From positions 54,013,300 to 54,077,299 of the forward strand of contig CM035173.1 in the NCBI GenBank assembly GCA_020205615.1: 64,000 nucleotides of DNA. The letters are read 5' to 3'. The position numbers were made by a program, and so were the translations under genes. The notes under the pieces were generated by a model. That model was not told the origin of the DNA. It did no database searches and saw only the letters and a program-made list of their open reading frames with translations. The stretch comes from Panax quinquefolius. Its lineage: Eukaryota; Streptophyta; Magnoliopsida; Apiales; Araliaceae. Of this stretch, positions 1 through 11,547 are shown in pieces (position 1 is the first letter of the stretch; each line of letters begins with the position of its first letter).

Positions 1-142
1 ATTTTATGAAATAAAAGTATTCAATTTTTTTTATAATTATTATTCAGTAAATGGTTAAATTGATAAAACTTTAAAGTTAAAGGTGATATATATAAAATTT
101 TCAAAATACGCAAGTGGTTATAAACTACTCATTGTTGTCGGG

Positions 143-188
143 GAATATTCGTTTTGTCGTGGAATATTCTTGTTGTCAGGGAATATTC
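143..188 (+). promoter_or_regulatory. Triplet of GAATATTC palindromes in LTR A1
   Basis: Three perfect GAATATTC sites lie at 143-150, 162-169 and 181-188, each 19 bases from the next. Each fits GAAnnTTC, the core of a plant heat-shock element. The array sits in what should be the U3 part of the LTR, and related arrays occur in the other family-A copies. Heat-factor binding is inference only. Confidence 0.45.
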
Positions 189-1377
189 ATACGACGGCGC
201 AACCATCTATGGGCCCCATAACAGAATAACTGTCGGATGAAGAAAACGACAAGTTTTAGTTTTTATAAATAACGGCGTAATTGTTATCAATAACACTTTG
301 TTGAAATACCCTTTGCTTAAAATACGATGTCTGGCGTGGTTGCACAAAGATAGACACCCAGTATTGCACGTGATTTTTGAATTATTGATTCTTACGTATG
401 AAGGCACTACTCAATAATTGTTACAGTAATTACTGTTCAGTATTTTATTTTATTGATTCAATAATTGTTGCATTGATATTTTATATTATTGTTGTTTCAA
501 TAATTGTCATTGCACAGTATTTCCCATTATCAGATCAATAATTCATACTATTTGAATAATATTATTAGATAGCATTATTGGAAATGTCAAGAAAGTTCTG
601 TCAAAGAGACATTTGGTCACCTAATTGCGCGCCAGTAAGTAGAAATCCTTATCGAAAAGCCTCCTCTTTCCTGGAAACTGCCTGTTTGTCATTATATATT
701 ATGATTTTGTAATATTATTTGTGAATAATTAATTATTGATTTATATGATAAGAAAATATTTATTTGATGTGGATATAAATGATGGATTTATTTATGTGGT
801 CATAAATGAAGGAATTAATGCTGAGGTATTTTTTTTAGTATTTTGTCGGAATGGAGGCATTAAAAATCAAATCAGTGTTCTTAAAGCTCTATTGTGTGAG
901 TTATAATTTTAATCCAACCATTGGATCGTTGTGATTTTTGGATATGTTATACATATATAAGTTGAGTATATGTTCACAAATTTTGAACCGTTAAAAATTA
1001 ACGTATGATTTGTTATGAATTTTATGAGGTATTGAAAATCGTCCGTTTGTGGATTTCGGATATTTTTTGTTTGGAATTTGGAAAAACTTAAAGCTACAAA
1101 GTTGTAAAGAATTTAATTTCGTGTGGAATGGACATAAAATTCGTATTTTATAATAAAAGGGCTATTTATTATGAATTACTGAAGTTTCGGAAAATAAAAT
1201 AATTTTTTTTATTAAAATTAGGTGGGACCCACTTTTGTTTTATTTTGAAAACATGTGCTGGTATTTTTCTTTCAAAGAAGGCTACTCAGTTATTCAAGAG
1301 AGGTGGCGTAGCAAAGAAAAAAATAAATTAATTAATATTTTATTAATTTAGTCTCTTTTGACGTTCTAGCATTTTTC

Positions 1378-1386
1378 TATAAATAG
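1378..1386 (+). promoter_or_regulatory. TATA box of LTR A1
   Basis: TATAAATAG is followed about 45 bases later by a TTTTCTCTCTC tract. The same arrangement recurs at 16245, 26282 and 58659 and, on the minus strand, near 12980, so this is the likely LTR core promoter. Confidence 0.6.
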
Positions 1387-2649
1387 GTGCTTAGGTTAGA
1401 ATTGAAAAACACACCAGAAACATAAGTTTTCTCTCTCTATATTATTGAGCGTATTTTTGTGAGTATTTAAATACTTTGAGAATTGTTATTCAATGCAAGT
1501 TTTCTTCGGCTTTACATCCAATGTTCCAGTCAGAAGTACTGCTCTTTTGAGGTAAGGGATTGTAAGGGTTATTATGTTTTTCAGTTTTGTAATATTTTCG
1601 ACCCTCAAAAATTCTGGAAAAATTTGAAATGATAATTTGATGAGTTTTCTAGATTGTGTCCTAAAATGGCGATTTTTGGATGTATAGATTAGGAGTTATG
1701 AATTTTATGGGAAAAGATTATTTTAAAAGTAAACCCTTATAACTCATTGTGGTTAACTCCAAAATTGGTGAAATTTTTATTGGGAGTACATGTATATAAC
1801 AGCAGTATACTCTGTAAATTTTGGAATTTTTGGATAAAAGTACAGTTTATGATAAATGTCTAAATATTCGGCAGTATTGGTCATATGAAAAATAGTAAAA
1901 TAAATTTTAAAAATTCCAAGAAAAATATATGTTCAATATGGGATTATATTCTACTAAATCCCAGAAAATTTTCTTTTCTGGGACTGATTTGGTATTTTTC
2001 ATGAAAATGGACTAGTTATGAGTAAATGAATTAAATATGTTATGTGACGAAAGAAAATTGAAAAATAGGATTTTATGGCTTGAGAATCCTATATATGGTA
2101 TATGCAGATTTTTGATGAGGGTGTTGGTTATTGGTGATGAAATCTTATGAGTTTGGCATTTTAGGATGATTAAATGCATTAATTAGTAAAGTGTAAATAA
2201 TTAAATAAATTGTTTATAAGCTTAAGAAATGATTAAAATATTGTGATAATATTAATAATATTAGATTATGAGATTATTAAGTGATTTATAATATTTGGAT
2301 TAAGGTGTTATGAAATCATTGATTTAAATTATTATTTAAAGATTAATAATATTAGTAAATAAATTTAATGTTATTATATAATGAATAATATTAAATGGAG
2401 TTTATAATATAATGAATAATGTCATTATCTTCGTTAAATATTCGTTGAAATATTATTTTTGTTTAAATCATTTTTGATATAATATTATTCTTGAATTTTA
2501 CTCCACAAAGCAGTATCATGTTGATAATTTGGATATTATTGAATTCTAGATAAATTAAATTATTAAAGTCTTTAATATTTATCATTTGTCTCATTTAATT
2601 GAATTCTTATATCATTGTCATCATCCTCATGCTTATATTGTGTTGAAAG

Positions 2650-3240
2650 TCATCTTTGGCCGTAGTGCATAGATGGACTTGGTATGATTATGACCAGGGA
2701 TTATTCGGTATAATCATGACCGTAATATTACAAATGATGTGGTAAAAGTCTTCATTGGCCCGTAGTGCATTGATGAACAGTTTTTGGTATGATCATGACC
2801 ATGGGTTCTCTTCGTCCAAGGGTGCAAAGATGAATTATTTTTTGGCGTGATCATGACCATTGATGAAAACACGAATATCCTTGGCCCGTAGTGCATGGAT
2901 AACTCATGGTCGTGATACTAATGAATATCCTTGGCCTGTAGTGCAGGGATGAGTCGATGATGTGGATTAATTATTGAGCTGAGTCTCAGCGATTAAATAT
3001 TAATTCATGGATGTGATAATAATGAATATCCTTGGCCGTAGTGCATGGATAATTCGGTGATGTGAATTATTTATTAAGCTGAGTCTCAGCGATAAAATAT
3101 TGATAATAAACATTTAAATTCTTAGAAGATAGTAGATATCATGCTCTACTTGACTCTTCTAAAATACAGTTGTATGTCTTTGACCTGTAGTGCAAAGATG
3201 AAATGTTAATGAATATCTTTGGCCCGTAGCGCAAAGATGA
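2650..3240 (+). repeat. Irregular GTAGTGCA repeat array in LTR A1
   Basis: Degenerate units of roughly 30-60 bases carry the core TTGGCCCGTAGTGCA followed by a short GATGA-type tail. About eight units are recognisable, some separated by a TGAGTCTCAGCGAT spacer. Family-A copies at 12280-12420 (reverse), 26880-27005, 33060-33195 and 59350-59590 carry fewer units, so the array expands and contracts within the family. Confidence 0.75.
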
Positions 3241-4148
3241 ATTTATTAGTATGATTATAAATAGGAACTGTGATTTGGTATAACCATGATCTTTGATGTT
3301 TCAGGTAAAGACAGGTGATGAAAATTATCTTAAATCACAGATGCGAAGAGGAATTTAGAATCACAATTATGATTATGAGTTATTCATATGATTGTGGAAA
3401 GGAACTGTTGATTAATGTTACAAGGATAAAACATTGTTGGTGGACTTTTAACGTGGAGAAGATAATAGACTTTATGATCTATTTGACTCTTCTAATGGAT
3501 TGCTCGTTCCGCTGCGAATATGGTGGAAAAGTTTTATAATCTACCATATGTTCTAAATCTCTGATTTATTACTGACGAAGGCTACTGATAATTTAATTAT
3601 CTTTAGTCATAATATTTCTTACTGGGCTAGTTGAGCTCACCCTTTTGCTTCACAATTCCTTTCAGGTAATAAGAGTGTAGCTGGGTTGAGCGGGGATAAC
3701 AAGGAAATAGTGTGATGGTCCGAGATTGTCGAAGTTTTTCAATACATTATAAAACGTCATGACATGCAATATTTAATTGTATTGAGGACTTAAGATGTGT
3801 GTGTCATATTTTATACGTCACTTAATAATTGATTTTGGTGAATTTAACAACAATAGGGTGAGGCGAACCCAACCTAGAAGCGTCAAAAGTGCACCGCATT
3901 AAAATGAAGAGAACAGAAATCTTCTCGTGTCCCTTTGGAGACTTGAAATATTTGATGTTGTACTTTATATGGCATGTAATAATTTGAGTATGAATATTGT
4001 CGTATTATATACGTTACAATATTTGTATTGAAACTCACAGTATATATGTCGTCGTATTTTGCACGACAGTTGTATAAATGAAGTTGTCAGTAGTGTATTT
4101 CCTGGTGACTCAAGATGGGTGATGTATACCTATTTTGGGGACGTCACA

Positions 4149-4374
4149 AATACCAAGGGAAGTTGTAATCTTAAACTGTTAAATCTGCAGTTACTCTTGT
4201 AAAATACTGATTTTAGTTATTAATTATGTTAATTTAAATTTTCAAATCACAAATATTATTTCATATATAGTTTAAAGTAGGATTAATTGAATTGGAATTG
4301 ATAATTGATAAATATTAACATATTTCCTCTTGGGAATGATACTTTTCTTATCATTGTATTACTTGTTTACCACA
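4149..4374 (+). repeat. 5' LTR remnant of element D
   Basis: This matches 8318-8535 closely and ends in ACCACA just before the PBS. The rest of the 5' LTR lies beyond the A1 insertion, off-window. Confidence 0.8.
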
Positions 4375-4380
4375 AGTTTT

Positions 4381-4398
4381 TGGCACCGTTGCCAGGTA
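4381..4398 (+). other. Primer-binding site of element D
   Basis: TGGCACCGTTGCCAGGTA begins six bases after the LTR end. It resembles the TGGCGCCGTTGCC PBS typical of Athila elements (tRNA-Asp 3' end), with one change in the core. Confidence 0.7.
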
Positions 4399-4540
4399 TT
4401 TATTTTATTAGTTTGTCATTATTAATTTCAATCAAATTAATCTTAATTTAAACGTTTTTTATTATTTTATTTCTCTCACTTGTTTAATTCTTTTTTCAGG
4501 CACCATAGACAACTATGACTATCAATGGCCTTATAAGAGA

Positions 4541-5087
4541 ATGACTCAGCCAAGAGCGGCAGGAAATTATGGACTCGATAAATTATCATCACAATTTGAG
4601 ACACTGTCGAGGAAGGTTGACGCTCTAGCAGCACAACCTATTCAAAGTGTAGTGGTGATATGTGAGTATTGTGCTAGAAACCATCCGAGTCATCAATGCG
4701 CCATCAATTTCGAGTCGGTACAGTATAGTGGCAACTTCCGCAATTACCCCAACAATTATGAATATTCCAGTAATTATCACCATGAGTGGGGGAATTCGCT
4801 AAATTTTTCATGGAGCGATGACAATCTAGCCCAACCTTTTACTCCAAGCTAGTCTTATACTCATAAATTACAAGTTTAAACTCCTAATCATGAAGAAGAA
4901 AGATGTCAAACTTGGAGGGACTAATTTTCAAGTTCATTGTTTTGATTGAGGAGCAGACGAATAGTCAGGAGATGTTGATTCAAAATCTTGAGAACCAGGT
5001 AGGACAACTTTTTAACGCCATCATCAATCGCCCTCAAGGTGAAGTGCCAAGCAACATGGTTTTCGAGACTGATGGATTTACAATCCC
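4541..5087 (+). pseudogene. Athila-like Gag C-terminal fragment
   Basis: A 103-codon frame (4541-4852) contains a CEYCARNHPSHQC zinc-knuckle-like motif, then the NP-Y-N rich tail and the FSWSDD motif characteristic of Athila Gag. A second frame (from 4903) continues with a coiled-coil-like segment, LENQVGQLFNAI, followed by NRPQGEVPSN, also a Gag landmark. The two parts are in different frames, so at least one frameshift or small deletion separates them. The large N-terminal Gag domain is missing between the PBS and 4541. Assignment rests on recognised motifs, not an alignment. Confidence 0.65.
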
Positions 5088-5429
5088 GTGCCAAAAGAAA
5101 AGGATGTGGAAAAGGAAGAGACAAGTGGGGAGCAGGAAAAGAGGGTCGTCAAAGATCTAGTCTTGAGTTCCTATATAGATGAACCAATTTTGATAGTGCC
5201 CTATGTATCGTCTCTTCCAAATTTTAAGGATCCAGCTAGATTTACAATCCCGTGCCTAATTGGTAGTCATTTTTTCGATAAAACTATATGTGACATGGAA
5301 GCTAGCTTAAAATTGGTGCTATGGTGTGAAGAGAAATGGAAGAGAGATGAAGTACCAGTTGTTCTGGAAAAGCTTCAACGTAAAAATTCGCTCACAGATA
5401 TAATTGGGAAAATTCCTAGTTATTTGTAG
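5088..5429 (+). pseudogene. Athila-like aspartic protease fragment
   Basis: This 113-codon frame contains DPARFTIPCLIGSHFFDKTI followed by CDMEASLK. In Athila-type proteins the equivalent is FTIPC-IG-H-FDKALCDLGAS, where the Asp of D-L-G is catalytic. Here the Asp is kept but the following Leu-Gly has become Met-Glu, so activity is unlikely. The frame starts in a third register relative to the Gag fragments, with an internal Met that is probably not a real start. It ends at a stop at 5427-5429; weak homology may continue to about 5550. Confidence 0.65.
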
Positions 5430-6424
5430 GTTTTAAAAGAGAATCTACCTATAAAGAACAAGCTAGGTGAATTTGAAGCAATGACCCTTACTGAAGCAAA
5501 ACCCTCAAAAGTTACATTGCCACAAATGGATGGAGGGTTCCTTAATTTTTGAAGGGGAATTGGATATAGAAAATTGAAGCAGTCGAGCTGAGGATGTTAA
5601 ACTAAGCGATAATTGCGAGGCAACCCAATATTTTTTTTTTTAATTTTTTTGAGTTACAATTAGTTTATTTATTTATTAAACTTTTTTTTATAGCTTAGGA
5701 TTTTAAAGAATTAATTTTAGTAGTTAAATCCCTTATGTTCTTTAATATGATCTTCAATTGGTTTCAGGATTGGCAACAAGTGGCAACTAACTCCGTAATT
5801 ACGCCTAACTCCCTCTTAGAGCCAACATAAGTACACCCCTATTAAAGGAAAAAAGAAGAAGCAAGACTTATACCCTGATGAGGATGAATAAATGACGAGG
5901 AATAAAGCCTCGATCAGGGAAGTCTTTAGCTCAAAACTTTTAATCTTTATACAATAAGGACATTGCATATGTTAAGCTTGGGGGTGCATTCTTCTAGTTG
6001 CATGTTTATTTAAGTACATATTTTAGGGCATGTTGCATGATAGAAGTGCATTTTAGGTTGTGTTTAACATTTAGTTGCATGAATCAAGTGATAAAGGATA
6101 TAGTATCTAAATTTTGGCCAATGAAAAGACTGGATTTATTGTTTTCACTTGAATAAAATTGAAAATTGATGCTAAGTGAAGACTTTAATTGTGAAATTAA
6201 TTATGCTTGTCTGAAACTCATGTTAGCAAGGAACACATTTTATTTACTATTTACTCAATCCAAATTCAAATCTTTACATAATCTATTTATGGTAAGAAAG
6301 TCGGGGATAAAACCTAATAAAAACAGTGAAACATCTAGGAAGACTAAAATAAGCAGGAAACTAAGTTTGGGGATACTTTGAGGTGTCTATTATTTAGAAA
6401 AAAAGAAGAAAAAAAATATTAAAA

Positions 6425-6790
6425 GCTGACTTAGTTTAATTCTGTGGCCTCTATTACTCGAATAAGTACGCCCTTAGGAGTGTTTCTACACCCAGCGCCC
6501 TAAAGCCAACTAGCTTGGGAGTCGTTAGTTGAAAGTTTGCTACATGGGTAACTTAAAAAGCCTAAGAGAGTTTAGCATTGCACAAGTTAGATAAAAAAAA
6601 TAGATAATAATAGTAAATATAAAAAAAATCACTTGAACAGTTTAGTTTTGTGGCCTTTGCTACTCAAGTTATTAGATCTGTAAGGGTGTCTCAACACCCA
6701 GTGCCCTAAAGTCAACTGGATTGGGAGTCATTGGTTGAAAGCTTGATATATGGGTAGCTTTGAAAAATCTAATAAAAATAGACATTGCAC
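6425..6790 (+). repeat. Diverged tandem duplication, about 220-bp period
   Basis: Two copies begin TTAGTTTAATTCTGTGGCC (about 6430) and TTTAGTTTTGTGGCC (about 6641). Each continues through an ACACCCAG-GCCCTAAAG block, then TTGGGAGTC and TTGAAAG, in the same order. Divergence is moderate, so the duplication is old. Confidence 0.7.
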
Positions 6791-6966
6791 ACGTTGGTGA
6801 ACTAATAAAGGATTTTTTAATAAACCTCGTTGCTACCCCTTTGCTTAGAATTTGCTTGTGATAGTTTGATTGGATGTATGTACTGATAGAGTTAAATAAA
6901 CTAAAATTTGTTTCTAAGAAGTTAATTATGCGGGTGATTTGAGTTGTGATTTATCAAAATAGTCTA

Positions 6967-6971
<5 letters not shown>

Positions 6972-7002
<31 letters not shown>
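6972..7002 (+). repeat. (AC)n microsatellite
   Basis: An uninterrupted AC dinucleotide run of about 31 bases lies in the noncoding 3' part of element D. Confidence 0.95.
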
Positions 7003-7003
<1 letters not shown>

Positions 7004-7197
7004 CATGGGGGATAACAGGTATAGTTTGATTATTTGGTTAGGGTTGGAAACTTTGCATTGGTTGGATATTCTGTTTGAGTATTATATGTTATCTTTGAGG
7101 CAAGGTATTGGATGATATGTTATTTGAGTACTTGATTAGTAGGTATATAGTTAGGTTACATTTTCATTTGCATTGCTTGGGGACAAGCAATTGGCTA

Positions 7198-7214
7198 AGT
7201 TTGGGGGTATTTAA
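7198..7214 (+). other. Polypurine tract of element D
   Basis: AAGTTTGGGGGTATTTAA immediately precedes the TGAGTG start of the 3' LTR, which fixes the plus orientation. Confidence 0.6.
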
Positions 7215-8535
7215 TGAGTGAGTTTCATACCTATGAATTCGGTATTATTAAACCTAATTATTATTATCTTTGAGTGTTTTAGAATCTTTTTATTTGTTTT
7301 TGGTGTTTATTTCTTGCAGGATGGAGGTGGATGGGAAAATGGATTATTTTGGAGGAGAAAGAATTAAAATTAATTAAAAATGATCAGAATGGCATTTTTG
7401 TAAATATGGAGTCTTATTCAAGGGCCTAGGCGCCCAACCTTCATAGCACATTCTGATTTCAAGGGCATAGGCGCTTGGATAAATTCAAATTTAAGGGCCT
7501 AGGCGCTCGGGCACGTCTATACTTGGAAATTATGTTTCTAGAAAAAAGAATCTAAATGATGGTTTGGACCAATACAAATAGGAGAAAATTTCAGAAAAGA
7601 CATATCAATCAAATTATCGATCAATTTTTCAAGAGAATTGTAAAGAGAATAACGAAGGAAAACACGAAGGAGGATTATAAGGGCTGGAGATTAAAGAGAG
7701 AGTCTAGGAGCAAATTCAGAGTTTCTTTTTTTTTCGCTCTAGTTTTTATCCTTTTTAATTATCTAGGATGTTTGGATTATTAATCTAGATGATATTTTTC
7801 CTTATTATTATCATGGACTAAATTTTAATTAAGATTGCAACGGAACTTGGTATGTAGTTTAAATTAAACCTTCCCATTGAATAAAAGTTGGTTTTTATTG
7901 AATTATTTATTATATCTTGCGTTTATTAATTAATTTTTTGGCTAGCAATTACTGTGATAATCTATATAAAATTGGAAGATGGAGTATAGATTTAAATCTG
8001 GATATAATAACATCTGTTCATATAATCTGAATAAGGTTAATATGATTAGTATGTAGGATAGGAATATACATATGTGTCTTTTGTATCCATTGAAAGAATT
8101 TGGGCGTAAAACCTAATTAACTTTACTCACATAGGAATATAGTGAGTTAATTAACTAGGGAGTTCCTTGTAAGTCTGTGTCTTAAAGATTGAATTTAATA
8201 GGATTTATTCACGTATCTTTCAGAAGAAGTGTGTGAGTACTAATAAGCATTCTTGAATATAATGATTCATATTAATTAATTGATTTAAATGGAAAGTAAA
8301 TTGATTTAAATGAAATACCAAGGAAAGTTGTAATCTTAACCTGTTAAATCTGCAGTTACTCTTGTGAAATTCTGATTTTAGTTATTAATTGTGTTAATTT
8401 AAATTTTCAAATCACAAATATTATTTCATAGTTTAAAGTAGGATTTATTGAATTGGAATTGATAAATGATAAATATTAACATATTTCCTCGTGGGAACGA
8501 TACTTTTCTTATCAATGTATTACTTGTTGACCACA
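7215..8535 (+). repeat. 3' LTR of element D (about 1.3 kb)
   Basis: This LTR begins TGAGTGAG after the PPT and ends TTGTTGACCACA, matching the 5' remnant at 4149-4374. It contains three copies of a GGGC(C/A)TAGGCGC motif between 7420 and 7515. The solo LTR at 52630-53986 has a similar length and layout and may be a distant relative. Confidence 0.75.
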
Positions 8536-9060
8536 TTACTTGCGTGTATTCATTGATTGTGAAATCAACCAAAAACAAAATAACATATCTATACGAATGA
8601 TGCCCACTTACCATATGTAAGTAGTCTTGGTAAATCATATATGCATTTGCCTAATTTTTTTCAAAGTTTTTTTTATCAATTATATTTAATTATGCTAATA
8701 ACTTTTTATTATAAAATTATATAAGTATAACTATTTGAATTTAAATATAATTTACTATTACATAAGTAGATGAATATATAAACAAATGAATCATCAAATA
8801 CTATTATTTATATTATATGAATAGATAAATTATTATTATTAAATTCTTATTAGTTAAATAATATATTTTAGAAAGAAATAAATTTTTTTGTGTAAGAATT
8901 ATTGTACACAATATTAAACACTTATGACTATAGTTAATATATTATTGTAATAAAATACCAAAAATATAATTAATGTGGTATATAATATTTATATAATTTG
9001 AAGTCAAATATGTGAAAAATTAAGTTAGAGGCCAAAATTTATTAGATAATATAACTATAA
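8536..9060. other. AT-rich spacer, no gene seen
   Basis: This is AT-rich sequence with short T and A runs and frequent stops in all frames. No TE end, coding motif or RNA gene is recognised. It may be host DNA flanking element D. Confidence 0.5.
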
Positions 9061-9120
9061 TTAGTTAATTCTAGAAAATTGTAATTTTATCTCATTGTTA
9101 CATTAGGATTAGGATAGATT
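9061..9120 (+). repeat. 60-bp direct repeat, left copy
   Basis: This segment starts TTAGTTAATTCTAGAAAATT and is nearly identical to 17481-17543: three substitutions and a small indel near the right end. The two copies bracket an 8.4-kb block of repeats. It is too long for an LTR-element TSD. Confidence 0.8.
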
Positions 9121-9210
9121 CTGTCAGGAATAAGCATGTGAATGTTATTCCTATTTACATATGATTTGATTATGATATATATATGAATGAATATTTAAGT
9201 ATGCCTGCAT

Positions 9211-9400
9211 GCATTAAGAAAAGCTGTAAAGTCCTTTAATAGATAATAGAAATATATATACAAGGACTTAGAATGAATTGATCAAATGTGTTAGGTTGAT
9301 CCTACATAAGCAAATCAGCTTTGTAAAGTCCTTAAAGAGAAATGATGTACAAGGACTATAAATATAAAAAGATCAAGCATGTTAGGTTAATCTTATGATG
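9211..9400 (+). repeat. Tandem duplication of about 100 bp
   Basis: Both halves follow the order GTAAAGTCCTT, then TACAAGGACT, then GATCAA, GTTAGGTT and ATC. The copies start near 9225 and 9323 and differ by several substitutions and indels. Confidence 0.7.
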
Positions 9401-9435
9401 TAATAGATAGGCTTGTCTGATCGTCGAGCACTACA

Positions 9436-10590
9436 CCAGAAATCGTAGTCTGCTAGGAGAGTCGAGGAAAACTCGAGAGCTATTGAGGCAGAATCGTAGT
9501 CTGCAAGATAGTAGATCTCGGAGTTCGTTGACTGCCAGGAGAGACGAGGAAGGATCGTAGTGTGTCGAGTAGAGCTTCCTTGGAGCCGTAGTCTGCTGAG
9601 GAAGTCATGTTCAGAATCGTAAAGACAGCCTACCTACGAGCCGACCGAGCATCTGGCAAAGCCAAGTCAAGAATCGTAGACTACACTCAAAGTCGGAGAG
9701 TCTATTGATCATACCAGAGGCAGAGATCATAGTCGAGCAAGATCAGATGAAGACAATGAAAACAAAGTCAAAAATCGTAGAATGTCAAGATCTGATCTCG
9801 GAGTCATAGTGTCTACACAGCCAAAGCTAAATCATAGAGTGTAGAACTAAGACTTCAACAGATGTGCTCACAACGCCAAGGAAGAATCGTAGAGCAAGTA
9901 CGATTCTCAACAAATTAGCACTCTCAGAATATCCAAAGGAATGAAGCCTCTGGTTGATACTGCAAAGATACATCCCATCTGAAGGAAACCAGAGAGCACT
10001 CAACGAATGGCATGCAAGCTAAAAGAAGATCTAAGCATCAACCCAATCAGCATCTAGATTGTGTTATGAAGCCATTTGAGATGAAGTCTTCCACAAGATG
10101 ACCATAAGAAGACTTCAGTAGCTGACAAAAGGAAAGTCAGCAAGTACAGTTGCTGTCAAGTGGTAAGATGACAACGATCTTAGAAGTAACTAGGATCGTA
10201 GTGTTCGCCAAACAAAGAAAGAACTGATGGAGTGTACACAGAGATACTGGTTAGCTTCTGAAGAACAAGGATAAAGTGATTAAGCATTGGGTCAGTCCAT
10301 TGATGATAAGTGAACGAGAGATCATAAGGAGAAAGCGAGTTGAACACGCCACAAATCTGAAGTGTCTTGCTATTCAGAAGGGGCCAGAGCAAGGAGTCAA
10401 TCCATCAGTATATGAGAGCAGTCGAAGAGAATAAGAAGTGTTGAAGCACTACACAATAGAAGGAAGAGGTGTTTTATACTGAAGATCAAATGAACACTCT
10501 TCAAGATCGTAGTGTTGTCTCTGCCTGTCAACTAGACAGTACGATCAGGTCTAAGAAGACATGCATCAGAATCGTAGAGTTCGAACAACT
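9436..10590 (+). repeat. Dispersed AATCGTAG motif cluster
   Basis: The octamer AATCGTAG or a one-base variant (GATCGTAG, AATCATAG, AATCGTAA) occurs at least a dozen times, for example near 9441, 9492, 9553, 9613, 9671, 9774, 9831, 9887, 10194, 10504 and 10570. Early copies continue as TCTGCTAGGAGAG-like sequence. Spacing is irregular, roughly 40-100 bases where dense. No function is known to me. Confidence 0.6.
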
Positions 10591-11547
10591 GAAGATTGAA
10601 GCATTGGCAACGGTTCAATCTGAAGATTGATATTCGAATAGAACTCATTGATTGCATCGATGCAAAAGGATAACCTTTGATCAAGAAATCAGAAGGGGGA
10701 AATAAAGTTAACTCCCTGACCGAGACATCAAAGTGACATCTCTGACGGGTTAGGTGAAACATTAGACTGCAGTGTCAGAAAGCCATGTCATGTCACATCT
10801 GCAGTCCACACCAAATAACTCGAGATCTGCAAGGTAATTCAAAAATCTTTTAACGGCTACTTTCCAATGAGAAGATTGGGAAGGATTATAAATCAACAGA
10901 GCTTCAAAGATCAAGAATTGCATATGATTGCTATGTTACAGATTCGTTGAGTTGTTGAATGTTATTGTTGACTCTACGAGTTCCACGAAAAGATTAACAG
11001 ATCAAGTCTCAGTGATAGTGAGACTACATAGGTGGAAGTGAAGCTTCTTTGTAGAAGGACTTAAACAGACTAAAGCAAAGATGAGAATGCCACTAAAAAT
11101 GGTAGCTAAGTTGAGAGCCGAGAAGGACAAAAAGATAGCATTCAGAAGAATGGCAGAGCACAAAGAAGATCCAAAGAGCCACTCTACGAATCACCATAAA
11201 CCTAATGCTAAAACAGAACAAGTGTAGAACTATGTCTGCAAAACATTAAAGAAGGGTTCAGGGATTTCTAAGTGCTAGACGAGGTCTACCAAAAGCTCAG
11301 AGACTTAGTAAATCTAGATGGTGATGATGCACAGCTGACATCAGATGAAGATAAGCAGAAAAGAGTAAAGATCAGTTGCACCAGAGAAGATGTGGTCCAG
11401 ACTCGAAGCAGAATGCAAAGAGGACCACACCAAGCTGTTAAGTACAAAAGATGTTCAAGCTTAAAAACATCTTAGCAGCTCAGCACCAACAACAACAACT
11501 ACAATAACAAGAAGCCAGGGCCTGAGGGATCCTTGTCCGGAGGGACT

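Larger units (their letters stand above)
1..4148 (+). mobile_element. Family-A Ty3/gypsy LTR, copy A1 (5' tip off-window)
   Basis: This matches, with length differences, the LTRs at 24933-27545, 57590-60115 and, on the other strand, 11708-14202. Shared landmarks are GAATATTC palindromes near the start, a TATA box at 1378, units containing GTAGTGCA, the phrase CTGGGCTAGTTGAGCTCACC near 3622, and the end TTTTGGGGACGTCACA at 4133-4148. The sequence starts roughly 20 bases inside the LTR. At about 4.15 kb it is much longer than the roughly 2.5-kb copies, partly through expanded internal repeats. It interrupts an Athila-like LTR at 4149, where AATAC would be the right-hand TSD; the left copy is outside the window. 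Whether this is a solo LTR or the 3' end of a full element cannot be told here. Confidence 0.85.
5430..7197 (+). other. Noncoding post-protease region of element D
   Basis: No convincing coding sequence is seen. The run GCGAGGCAACCC near 5616 and the phrase TTAAGCTTGGGGGTG near 5973 resemble the noncoding region that lies between pol and the 3' LTR in Athila elements. This implies that RT through integrase was deleted near 5580. The stretch contains a tandem duplication at 6425-6790 and an AC microsatellite. Confidence 0.5.
4149..8535 (+). mobile_element. Athila-like Ty3/gypsy derivative lacking RT, RNase H and integrase (element D)
   Basis: The right end of the 5' LTR (4149-4374) matches the right end of the 3' LTR (8318-8535), so the two define one element. 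A tRNA-Asp-type PBS (TGGCACCGTTGCC) follows the 5' LTR, and a G-rich PPT precedes the 3' LTR at 7215. Between them only a gag tail and a protease fragment are recognisable, followed by a long noncoding stretch. The large-LTR architecture, PBS and Gag motifs fit the Athila lineage. RT, RNase H and integrase are absent, so mobility would need proteins supplied by another element. Confidence 0.75.

Noticed and set aside
11272..11475. 67-codon open frame with an acidic LNLDGDDAQLTSDEDK-type peptide in element J
   Set aside because: Short, no recognised domain, no supporting splice or start context, and surrounded by stops; not enough to call a gene.
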